Assembly: GCA_050115935.1 (NCBI GenBank)
Contig: JASFPO010000070.1
Span: 1 to 10,238 of the forward strand
Reading direction: 5' to 3'
DNA length: 10,238 nt
DNA from: GCA-020344715 sp050115935
GTDB lineage: Archaea; Thermoproteota; Bathyarchaeia; Bathyarchaeales; Bathyarchaeaceae
Under the pieces are notes generated by a model that saw only the letters and a program-made list of their open reading frames with translations, searched no databases and had not been told where the DNA came from. Positions 1 to 6,493 of the stretch are shown here, piece by piece (the first letter of the stretch is position 1; every line of letters begins with the position of its first letter). A program made the translations under genes and the position numbers.

Positions 1-39
1 CAAATCTAAACCAGCAGCAAGAATTACAACTTCCATCAT
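1..39 (-). CDS. 5'-terminal fragment of a putative NTP-transferase-like gene, cut by the window edge
   Basis: Only 13 codons lie in the window, reading MMEVVILAAGLDL from an ATG at 39-37 (a second ATG follows directly). The hydrophobic strand followed by LAAG at the very N-terminus is how nucleotidyltransferases of the NTP_transferase family (sugar-1-phosphate or cobinamide guanylyl/thymidylyl transferases) begin. In those the usual continuation is GxGTRL/M; here LDL follows, so the match is incomplete. A weak purine-rich stretch (GGGGTTGC) precedes the ATG. The rest of the gene is outside the window, so the family call is a guess from a short motif. A Rossmann-type enzyme of another class could start the same way. 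Confidence 0.4.
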   Translation of the reverse strand, partial: MMEVVILAAGLDL

Positions 40-83
40 GTGCAACCCCGCATCCACTAGTTGAACGGCAACACACAATTTAG

Positions 84-104
84 ATTTTTTTATCCGAAAA
101 AGGA
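84..104 (-). promoter_or_regulatory. AT-rich element between the MFS gene and the left-edge gene: possible terminator plus TATA-like box
   Basis: Read on the minus strand, CCTTTTTCGG (95-104) gives a short T-run just past the MFS stop codon. It is followed by GGATAAAAAAATCTA, which could be a TATA-like box about 50 bases ahead of the ATG at 39. Both readings are weak, and no hairpin is obvious. Confidence 0.25.
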
Positions 105-120
105 TTCGCCAAGATTTCAT

Positions 121-1368
121 CTACACAGTTTGAACGCCTACGCGCTTCTCCGGTTCATGTACAAGAAGCAAAACTATGACAAATGCTATTGCGATCAATC
201 CAAGTGTTACATAAAAGGGCAACTGAGGAATAAAGCTTACATATAGATAGTTGCCCAGCAACATGCCAAAACCCATCACGATGTAGCCAACGAAATTTCT
301 GAACCCAACCACCTTGCCTCTATTCATCGGATGTACAAGATCCGTTGCAAGCGCCATCACCGAAGACATAACCAACAATTGACCAATCGCGAACAAACAC
401 ATCGAAACAATGACCATAAAGAAGTTGCCACTCATAAAAATCCATGTGGCCATGCCAAAGACAAACAAACCAAGACCTAGTGGAATCTTCCTACCAATCT
501 TGTCAACCATCTTCCCTATCGGGAGAGAAACCACAACGATAGTCAAAAGAAGTGGAATAAAGACAAACCACCATTGCTCCTCAGGTATCAAGAGCACATC
601 TCTTGCATACAGCGCATTAATCACGTTAGTAAGCGACATTCCCAACATGACAGTTGTCTGAACCATAAACAGCCAGAACATCGATCGTGGCACTTGCTTC
701 CAGACGCTCAGACTTTCCTTGATTGCCTTCGGGTACGAAGAGACAAAATAGCTGAAGCGCATTGGCTCTCCATTCGTCATCGTTTCCTTCAATCTAAGCC
801 GCCATACTGCTGCGGTGAGGTAAAGAGCCGTCATCACTAGGTAAATGATTCTCATACTCGAGATCAAACCAAATTGCAGAAGCAGAAAGCCCGCAATGAT
901 GGGACCAGGAGTGTTGAAAGTACCATGGATGAGCTGCACGATCGAGGAGCCCATGCCTCTGCGCTCTGGAGGAAGAGAATCTTGGAACATCGCAAACAAT
1001 GCAGGCTGATAGATTAGACAAAGACTACTCACAACGGCTCCCACCAAAATGAAGTGCCAAGTCGGAGCCAATGCAAAGAACAGCCACGATAGAGCCATAC
1101 CAAACGTCATGGTCGTTACAAGCCAACGTCTGCCATACTTATCTGCAAGGTATCCGCCTGGAAAGGCTACTGCTGCCATTGCAAGGAAGTTAGCGAAACC
1201 TATGATCCCTAAGGCCATACCTGTTCCGCCTAGAGCTTGAACGTAGTACTGAAAGTTTGGGACAGGCATTTCCATGGCTAGGTCCATTATTATCCAGCTG
1301 ACTATAAGGATTCGGTAATTGCCTGTGATGAAAGAGAACTCTTGCCTGAAAAAATCTCCCAGCCCCAT
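121..1368 (-). CDS. Major facilitator superfamily (MFS) transporter
   Basis: A 415-residue polytopic membrane protein with about twelve hydrophobic segments, the usual length for a 12-TM MFS permease. The signature loop between TM2 and TM3 is present at residues 72-81 (GYLADKYGRR), with its half-repeat counterpart at 285-294 (GKMVDKIGRK). Conserved charged loops DSLPPERRGMG (130-140) and DLVHPMNRGKVVG (343-355) sit at equivalent places in the two halves. It should act as a secondary transporter, probably proton coupled and possibly an exporter, but the substrate cannot be told. I chose ATG at 1368 because GGGGGTGAG sits five to six bases ahead of it; an in-frame TTG at 1416 would add 16 residues without such a site. 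It is transcribed alone, divergently from the nucleotidyltransferase gene. Confidence 0.9.
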   Translation of the reverse strand: MGLGDFFRQEFSFITGNYRILIVSWIIMDLAMEMPVPNFQYYVQALGGTGMALGIIGFANFLAMAAVAFPGGYLADKYGRRWLVTTMTFGMALSWLFFALAPTWHFILVGAVVSSLCLIYQPALFAMFQDSLPPERRGMGSSIVQLIHGTFNTPGPIIAGFLLLQFGLISSMRIIYLVMTALYLTAAVWRLRLKETMTNGEPMRFSYFVSSYPKAIKESLSVWKQVPRSMFWLFMVQTTVMLGMSLTNVINALYARDVLLIPEEQWWFVFIPLLLTIVVVSLPIGKMVDKIGRKIPLGLGLFVFGMATWIFMSGNFFMVIVSMCLFAIGQLLVMSSVMALATDLVHPMNRGKVVGFRNFVGYIVMGFGMLLGNYLYVSFIPQLPFYVTLGLIAIAFVIVLLLVHEPEKRVGVQTV

Positions 1369-1444
1369 AAGTCTCACCCCCTCATTGAACCCTCGATATT
1401 CAGCCCTATTAAGCAATGGTTTTAATAAGAAAAATATCCTGAGT

Positions 1445-1454
1445 CTTATAAAGC
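1445..1454 (-). promoter_or_regulatory. TATA box for the MFS gene
   Basis: The minus strand reads CTTTATAAGA here. A start about 27 bases downstream (near 1423) leaves a leader of roughly 55 bases that contains the GGGGGTGAG ribosome site before the ATG at 1368. The same position could give a nearly leaderless start at the TTG of 1416. Confidence 0.5.
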
Positions 1455-1525
1455 TTCTGTTTTAATAGGAAGACCCTGTTCTGAACAAATCTTTGATTAC
1501 GTTTTAATCAACAATCTTCAGTGAT

Positions 1526-1552
1526 CAAGAAGATGCAAGTCTTATCTTCTTG
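1526..1552. promoter_or_regulatory. Perfect 9-bp inverted repeat in the divergent promoter region
   Basis: CAAGAAGAT (1526-1534) and ATCTTCTTG (1544-1552) are exact reverse complements around a 9-base centre (GCAAGTCTT). The loop's GCAAG can also pair with CTTGC at 1549-1553, giving a competing smaller hairpin. It lies between the divergent MFS and nucleotidyltransferase genes, so it could be an operator for a dimeric regulator or, if transcribed, a leader hairpin. There is no T-run directly after it that would suggest a terminator. Confidence 0.4.
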
Positions 1553-1603
1553 CAGCCTTGATAACTCTTTCAAAAAGTGAGAAGATAGGTCTTTGCCATG
1601 AGT

Positions 1604-1616
1604 TTGCCTAAGGCAA
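1604..1616. promoter_or_regulatory. Dyad TTGCCT-A-AGGCAA, possible operator
   Basis: A perfect 6+1+6 palindrome, centred on 1610 and 21 bases upstream of the TATA-like box at 1638. A second TTTGCC half-site lies just upstream at 1592-1597. The size and position suit binding of a dimeric helix-turn-helix regulator, but no regulator gene is adjacent. Confidence 0.35.
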
Positions 1617-1637
1617 CTTCTTGTGCATAGGACACAG

Positions 1638-1645
1638 CTATAAAG
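1638..1645 (+). promoter_or_regulatory. TATA-like box ahead of the COG2413-like gene
   Basis: CTATAAAG, with an AC-rich flank upstream. Archaeal spacing would place the transcript start at about 1667, the GTG start codon itself, implying a leaderless message. Yet AGAGGT (1655-1660) also gives a plausible ribosome site, so either this box is not the one used or leadered and leaderless transcripts coexist. Confidence 0.4.
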
Positions 1646-1666
1646 AGCCCGCGTAGAGGTAAGTCT

Positions 1667-2710
1667 GTGAGAAAATTTAGAGACCGCGACTTCCTGCGTA
1701 CAAGAGAAGGATTCCTCTTCTGTGTTGTCGGCCCATTTCATCCTCCAAATCGCGTCATCTCCTACGTCAAATATGTCCCAGCCAAACGAGGAAAGTGGGG
1801 AAGAGGCAAAAGAAGATTCAGACGTGCCATGCAGGCTTATACCATTTCCAGCTTATTAGAGACATTCAGCTTTTTGGAGAAACGTTACCCGCACTATCTA
1901 TTTTACTCCCCCTTCTACAACATCTTGATGACAGCAGTTCCAGTTGACTACATAGCACGACATTACAAGCCTGAGAAAAAACTGGCTCGACTCTTTCAGA
2001 TCTCCCGCCTAGACGGCTTACAGAAAAAATTGAAGCGCTTGGTGTCCCTCTTGAGCAAAAAGAGTGGTGTCCCACTGGAATACTTTGGAGTCACAGGTTC
2101 CTTACTGCTTCACATTCACAAGCCTTTTTCCGATTTAGATGTAGTCGTTTACGGACGAAAGAACAGTTTAGCAGTAAGAAAGGCGTTAGCTGATGCCTGC
2201 TCCTCTTGGAAATCTCCAATTCAACGATTTGGGGACAAGGCTCTGAAGGCCTGGTGTACTAGCAAAGTAAAGTCTTTTCCTCTAACCTTTGACGAAGTTT
2301 TTCAGATCTATCAGCGGAAATGGAACATTGGGGTTTTCGAAGGCACGAGATTTTCCATGCATCCAGTTAAGCTTGAAAAGGAACTTACTGAGGAATATGC
2401 CGACAAAGCCTATGAACCCATAGATTCAGTTGTACTAGGTGCTGTTGTTGAAGAAAACGCTGACAACATATTTCTTCCCAGCGTCTGCCGCGTAAAAGAT
2501 GTGAAGATCATTAAAGGGCCGCAAGTAGCCAATGTCAAAGAGATTGTATCCTACGAAGGCTTATACAGCGATATAGCAGAAATCGGAGAAACCATATTGG
2601 TAAAGGGCAAACTTGAAGAGGTGCACGACACGAGGACTAAACGAAAATATCATAGAGTTCTCGTGGGCTCGCCAGAAGGAAGAGGTAGAGAATACATCAA
2701 GTTGCTGTAG
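1667..2710 (+). CDS. COG2413-like archaeal nucleotidyltransferase (Pol beta fold)
   Basis: A 347-residue protein. The N-terminus (RDRDFLRTREGFLFCVVG, residues 5-22) and the HPPNRVISYVKYVP segment after it match an archaeal family of predicted nucleotidyltransferases (COG2413), as I remember it. The Pol beta-type signature is present as G144-S145, then D156-L-D158 on the next strand, which would hold the two metal-binding aspartates; the third carboxylate is not obvious. Residues from about 255 to the end are strand-rich and could form an OB-like domain. The substrate is unknown; RNA or small-molecule nucleotidylation are both possible. The start is GTG, with AGAGGT six bases upstream and the conserved N-terminus directly behind it. 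It is monocistronic. Confidence 0.75.
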   Translation: MRKFRDRDFLRTREGFLFCVVGPFHPPNRVISYVKYVPAKRGKWGRGKRRFRRAMQAYTISSLLETFSFLEKRYPHYLFYSPFYNILMTAVPVDYIARHYKPEKKLARLFQISRLDGLQKKLKRLVSLLSKKSGVPLEYFGVTGSLLLHIHKPFSDLDVVVYGRKNSLAVRKALADACSSWKSPIQRFGDKALKAWCTSKVKSFPLTFDEVFQIYQRKWNIGVFEGTRFSMHPVKLEKELTEEYADKAYEPIDSVVLGAVVEENADNIFLPSVCRVKDVKIIKGPQVANVKEIVSYEGLYSDIAEIGETILVKGKLEEVHDTRTKRKYHRVLVGSPEGRGREYIKLL

Positions 2711-2734
2711 ATTTCTCAGTGAATTGCTGCAGAT

Positions 2735-2747
2735 ACTTTCTCTTTTC
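2735..2747 (+). terminator. T-rich stretch after the nucleotidyltransferase gene
   Basis: ACTTTCTCTTTTC begins 25 bases past the stop codon. Archaeal termination often needs only a pyrimidine/T-rich run. No stem-loop is visible, so the call is tentative. Confidence 0.3.
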
Positions 2748-2907
2748 ATGAGTACGCGATTAACATTGGGGAAGATAAGCATCCCGATTTGTTTCCCTTG
2801 CGTGCGCGGTGGAAACTGGCTTTCTCTCTTCTAGTTGAAGAATGACTTATTGGAAATGCGTGAGCTGTGACGAGTTCAGGGATACAGATACCGAAGATTG
2901 TTTCACA

Positions 2908-2917
2908 AATAATAAAT
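2908..2917 (+). promoter_or_regulatory. TATA box for the dockerin-bearing binding-protein gene
   Basis: AATAATAAAT, placing the transcript start near 2938-2940 and leaving a leader of about 20 bases that contains GGAGA (2946-2950). An 8-bp palindrome, CAATATTG (2929-2936), lies between the box and the presumed start and could be an operator. The rest of 2711-2951 has no recognisable gene. Confidence 0.5.
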
Positions 2918-2957
2918 TCTGATAACATCAATATTGTAACCTCTTGGAGAAATGAAG

Positions 2958-5789
2958 ATGGAAAGAAAGAAATCATTTCAAATATTCATCTTGATTGCAA
3001 CGTTTTTGGCAACACTTGCGATTAATCCACTGACATTCTCACAGCCTGTTCAGTATGGTCCAAAACTCGAACATAAACGCATCGAAGTGATCAATGGTCC
3101 AGATGCTCAATTGATATCGATGTTCGTAGAGGAGACTGACGTCTGGAAAGGTGTTTGGAGACCAAGCGATGTTGAAGCATTGGCTGATGCCGGCTTCACG
3201 ATTACGGAAACACCTGGATTCCACATATGTGTCGTCTCGTTCAACATGCGTAGATGGTACTTCGGCCCACAGGAAGGCAGTAGTCCTGGTCAAGCTCTCA
3301 GACACGCTATTGCCCACCTCATAGATAAAGCTCAAATGATCTCTTATTTGAAAGCCTATACAGCCAGTGAGTTGGACACGGTAGTTCCTGATGCCATGCG
3401 TTACTGGCAAAATCTGAATGTTGACCCACATCCTTACGATCCGGACATGGCAGCGTTAATTCTATTGGATGCTGGATGGTGGTGGGACGGTTTCCAATGG
3501 AGAGCCCCAGACGGAACCCCTTTGCCGACCTTGGATTTCCTGTCTCCGATTGCATTATACGACCCTCAGAAGTGGCAGATAGTAGCTACGATCGTTGACG
3601 CGATGCAAGCGCTGACTCTTCCAGGTGATATTCCAGCGCCACTTCCAGTTGTACATGTTACTGCGCCAGCACGTGTCCTGCATAGTACAGTGTTCGATAG
3701 TCACAACTACGATATTGCCATCTTGAACGTAGATACGGGGAAGCACCCTGACTACCTTTATGACTACTTCCATTCAAGCCAAGATTTTCCTTGGGGTCAC
3801 AACTCCGCAGGTCTGACCAATCCTGTTCTTGACATAGAACTGGACACAATTATGTTCAGCCTCAATCATGAAGACAAGATGACTGCTTGCCACAACGCCC
3901 AGTTTGAGTTGATAGGAGATCCAATCCACGTTGCCGATACCTTTACAGATGGACTCCTCCCTTGGGTGCCAATCTATGCAAAAGTATTCTTTGACATCTT
4001 TAATCCGAACCTTAGAGACATGGTGATGTCCCCCGGCTTTGGGGCTGCCGACAACTGGTGGACAGAACAGAACGTGTATTGGGAGCCGGGTCTTGAAAGA
4101 CCAAGCGATTTGGTGGCGGGCGGCGAGATGGCCGTATGGATTCTAGAAGAGGAACCTTTCTCGTTCAACCCACTATTCCCGGAGAATCCGTATGGCTGGC
4201 GGATCTTGAGTGAAATCTACGATCCAAACCTGATGCAAAATCCGTTCACCCACAAGCTCAAACCATGGAACGCTTATGGGTGGACAATTGAACCTTGGAT
4301 TGTGCCAGATGGCCCACGTGAAGGAGAGGAAGGCATGAAAATGACCTTCTATGAAAACGATACGCATCCAGTGCATTGGCATGATTGTCATGAATTCGAC
4401 GCTTTCGACAAAAAATTCGCTTGGGAATATCTCACGGCAAATCAGATTCCCCAGTATTGGCACATCTTCAAGTGGTTCCATCACGCAGAGGTTTCAGACG
4501 TACCAATCAACCGCACTGTGTCCGCATATATGACTACAACAAGTCAATGGTTCATTTTCTGGCTATCAGAAACTGGTAAGATGATTCCAGAGCACATTTG
4601 GGGTTGCTGTCATGAGAGAGAAGGTCGAGCCTTGCCTGCTTGTGACTGGTGGCCACAATCCGCCGCATGGAACGCTCAGCTAGATAAGATTTGGGCAGCT
4701 GGCGGAACTGCTGGAATCAAACCGGATACCGACGCAGATGCTTTTGTGGAAAGCGGCTTATGTGGTTGTCCAGGAACTATGCTCATTGGCACAAAGACTA
4801 CCTGTAACCATGGTTGTGGTTGCGTCCTAGATGATCCTCTCACAGCTCCTAACGAGATTCTATCGTATGATCCAACACTGTTCGCATGGGGCACACCTGC
4901 ATATCCATTGCTAACAGAACTTGTTGGAACAGGATGCTGGGTCTTCCAACAATATAATCCAATATTACTGTATGCTGATCTTCTTGCCTTCGACATGCGC
5001 ACGCACGAATCGGTTATGCCTGAGTGTCACTACTGGAAGACAACTGATGAGATACAGTATCAACTTGCTGAGATGTTCCACGAAATAGGAGATGTAAACT
5101 GGGACGGCATAATTGATGCTTTGGACCAACTGTTGATTGGTTTGGCATACGGATCTAAGATTGGTGATCCCACTTTCGACCCAGAGGCTGATCTTAACGG
5201 GGACGGAATCGTGAATTGCGTAGATCTGAGCATACATTCATATTACTTCGGTAGCTTTGGTTTCCACATTATTCCACTTCCACCATGGTTTGATGTAGCC
5301 ATAAATGGCGTCACGATTTCCAGAACGGTTGTAGGAACTGGATATGACACGACCATTCAAGTTGTTGTTGAAAACCGCTACGATCCGTTGACTGCAGATA
5401 TCAGCGTGTACTATGACTCGAATCTTCTTGAGACGCAGACTGTTGCATTTGACTCTGGACAAATCAAGACACCGACGTTCACTTGGAATACAGCAGGAGT
5501 GCCCAAAAATACTTACACGATAACAGCTAGCATACCAATATTCCCATGTGGAGTCGACAATAACGACAATACCTACATCGATGGCACTGTTCTAGTTACA
5601 ATTCCAGGCGACGTCAACGGCGACAGAATCGTAGACATATTCGACATCGGTTACATAAGTGCTCACTGGTATCCCGGTCCACCCATCGGACCTTTAGGAT
5701 ACACTGCAAATGCAGACATTAACAATGACGGAGCAGTTGACATATTTGACATTGGCATCACCAGCGCCCACTGGGGACAATCTTGGTGA
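2958..5789 (+). CDS. Secreted family-5-like ABC solute-binding protein with dockerin - CARDB-like - dockerin tail
   Basis: A 943-residue exported protein. The signal peptide has RKK (3-5), a hydrophobic core at about 7-24, and no lipobox cysteine. Residues 30-388 resemble the later part of peptide-binding SBP_bac_5 proteins (RPSDVEALADAGFTITETPG, then an ALRHAIAHLIDK-type helix). Residues 389-711 resemble the usual beginning of such proteins (EEPFSFNPLFPENPYGW, a WHDC-EFDA-D-KFAWEYL block and TSQWF). The halves are therefore swapped relative to classical members. Two dockerin-type calcium loops follow (D712-D723 and D745-D756), a CARDB-like beta domain (about 777-863), and two more loops (D885-D896 and D920-D931). 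Residues 550-690 hold ten cysteines. It should bind oligopeptides or sugars outside the cell and may dock to cohesin proteins. No permease or ATPase gene is adjacent. GGAGA is seven bases before this ATG; an ATG at 2952 is only two bases away. Confidence 0.85.
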   Translation: MERKKSFQIFILIATFLATLAINPLTFSQPVQYGPKLEHKRIEVINGPDAQLISMFVEETDVWKGVWRPSDVEALADAGFTITETPGFHICVVSFNMRRWYFGPQEGSSPGQALRHAIAHLIDKAQMISYLKAYTASELDTVVPDAMRYWQNLNVDPHPYDPDMAALILLDAGWWWDGFQWRAPDGTPLPTLDFLSPIALYDPQKWQIVATIVDAMQALTLPGDIPAPLPVVHVTAPARVLHSTVFDSHNYDIAILNVDTGKHPDYLYDYFHSSQDFPWGHNSAGLTNPVLDIELDTIMFSLNHEDKMTACHNAQFELIGDPIHVADTFTDGLLPWVPIYAKVFFDIFNPNLRDMVMSPGFGAADNWWTEQNVYWEPGLERPSDLVAGGEMAVWILEEEPFSFNPLFPENPYGWRILSEIYDPNLMQNPFTHKLKPWNAYGWTIEPWIVPDGPREGEEGMKMTFYENDTHPVHWHDCHEFDAFDKKFAWEYLTANQIPQYWHIFKWFHHAEVSDVPINRTVSAYMTTTSQWFIFWLSETGKMIPEHIWGCCHEREGRALPACDWWPQSAAWNAQLDKIWAAGGTAGIKPDTDADAFVESGLCGCPGTMLIGTKTTCNHGCGCVLDDPLTAPNEILSYDPTLFAWGTPAYPLLTELVGTGCWVFQQYNPILLYADLLAFDMRTHESVMPECHYWKTTDEIQYQLAEMFHEIGDVNWDGIIDALDQLLIGLAYGSKIGDPTFDPEADLNGDGIVNCVDLSIHSYYFGSFGFHIIPLPPWFDVAINGVTISRTVVGTGYDTTIQVVVENRYDPLTADISVYYDSNLLETQTVAFDSGQIKTPTFTWNTAGVPKNTYTITASIPIFPCGVDNNDNTYIDGTVLVTIPGDVNGDRIVDIFDIGYISAHWYPGPPIGPLGYTANADINNDGAVDIFDIGITSAHWGQSW
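5091..5237 (+). other. First dockerin-like module (two calcium-binding loops) within the binding-protein gene
   Basis: The loops DVNWDGIIDALD (5091-5126) and DLNGDGIVNCVD (5190-5225) both follow the DxNxDGxxxxxD pattern of dockerin type I half-repeats. They are separated by the usual linker of about 20 residues. In known dockerins the paired loops bind two calcium ions and dock to a cohesin module. Confidence 0.8.
5610..5786 (+). other. Second, C-terminal dockerin-like module within the binding-protein gene
   Basis: The loops DVNGDRIVDIFD (5610-5645) and DINNDGAVDIFD (5715-5750) are each followed by a near-identical helix (IGYISAHW, IGITSAHW). The first loop has Arg in place of the usual Gly at position 6. 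This module is more internally symmetric than the first one and ends the protein, with no membrane anchor after it. Confidence 0.8.
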
Positions 5790-5808
5790 GCCAAATACAC
5801 CAATAATC

Positions 5809-5820
5809 TCCCCTTTTTTC
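5809..5820 (+). terminator. T-run terminator after the binding-protein gene
   Basis: CCCC followed by six T (5814-5819), about 25 bases past the stop codon, with no hairpin. This fits the poly-T intrinsic terminators of archaea. The remaining bases to 5926 separate two convergent genes and show nothing else. Confidence 0.45.
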
Positions 5821-5926
5821 ACATGCATTGTGATGAACTGTGAACGTAGAGAATTCCAATTAATCTTCTAACACAGAGGAATTACAGCAGATACACCGCG
5901 AAGTCATCAAACTCGTCTAATTCTTC

Positions 5927-6493
5927 CTAACCAGACCATCGTTGGAAAAGGTCGTGTTCTATCCCCAACAAGTCTAAGGCTTTTCCAACAACGAAATTCA
6001 CCAAATCCTCTATTTTCCCGGGTTTATGATAGTAGGCAGGCATAGCAGGTAGGATAAGCACGCCTTGACTTGCCAAATCTAACATGTTTCTCAAATGAAC
6101 CATGCTTAACGGGGTTTCTCGTGGAACCAAGACCAGCTTGCGCTTCTCCTTTAAAGTTACGTCGGCTGCTCTCAAAATGACATTGTCAGAGTACCCATGC
6201 GCTATTCCGGCCAGAGTTTTCATGCTACATGGAATAATAATCAAGCCGTCTGTTTTGAATGAACCGCTTACAATTGGTGCAGTTAAGTCGTTTACATTGT
6301 AGACGTGACTAGCCAGCTTTTCCAATTCCTCTTTTGTTATCTTTAATTCGTGCTCAATTACTTTTTCTGCAGCTTTGCTGACAATTAGATGAGTCTCAAC
6401 TCTTTTTTTTCGCAACACTCTTAGGAGTCGTTGGCCATAGACAACTCCGCTGGCTCCTGTTACTGCAACAATCAGCCTCAAGCATTCCGCCAA
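5927..6493 (-). CDS. ubiX: UbiX-type flavin prenyltransferase
   Basis: Flavin prenyltransferase joins dimethylallyl phosphate to reduced FMN to make prenylated FMN, the cofactor of UbiD-type reversible decarboxylases. The 188 residues have the family's usual length and motif order: LIVAVTGASG with GASG at 13-16 (flavin-phosphate loop), CSMKT (89-93), ADVTLKEKRKLVLVPRETP (110-128) containing the Lys/Glu region of the active site, PAYYHKP (152-158) and the terminal GIEHDLFQRW (177-186). The TTG at 6493 directly follows the ftr stop codon (TAGTTG), so translation is probably coupled. A TTG four codons later (6481), after GGCGGA, would give the canonical start MRLIVAVTGASG and is an equally good candidate. 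No UbiD partner lies in the window. Confidence 0.9.
   Translation of the reverse strand: MAECLRLIVAVTGASGVVYGQRLLRVLRKKRVETHLIVSKAAEKVIEHELKITKEELEKLASHVYNVNDLTAPIVSGSFKTDGLIIIPCSMKTLAGIAHGYSDNVILRAADVTLKEKRKLVLVPRETPLSMVHLRNMLDLASQGVLILPAMPAYYHKPGKIEDLVNFVVGKALDLLGIEHDLFQRWSG

Noticed and set aside
1508..1741. Minus-strand open frame of 77 codons overlapping the nucleotidyltransferase start
   Set aside because: It overlaps a well-supported gene start and the promoter dyads, and its translation resembles no known protein.
2702..2742. Near-duplicate of TTGCTGTAGAT...TTCTC and TTGCTGCAGAT...TTTCTC across a stop codon
   Set aside because: The repeat is short and imperfect in pyrimidine-rich DNA, with no sign of an attachment site or mobile element.
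3039..5462. Long minus-strand open frames opposite the binding-protein gene
   Set aside because: They are shadows of the plus-strand gene, which has a signal peptide, recognisable domains and a coherent promoter.
5830..5836. GTGATGA, a perfect C box of archaeal C/D-box guide RNAs
   Set aside because: No CUGA D or D' box occurs within the next 60 bases, so no guide RNA can be built around it.
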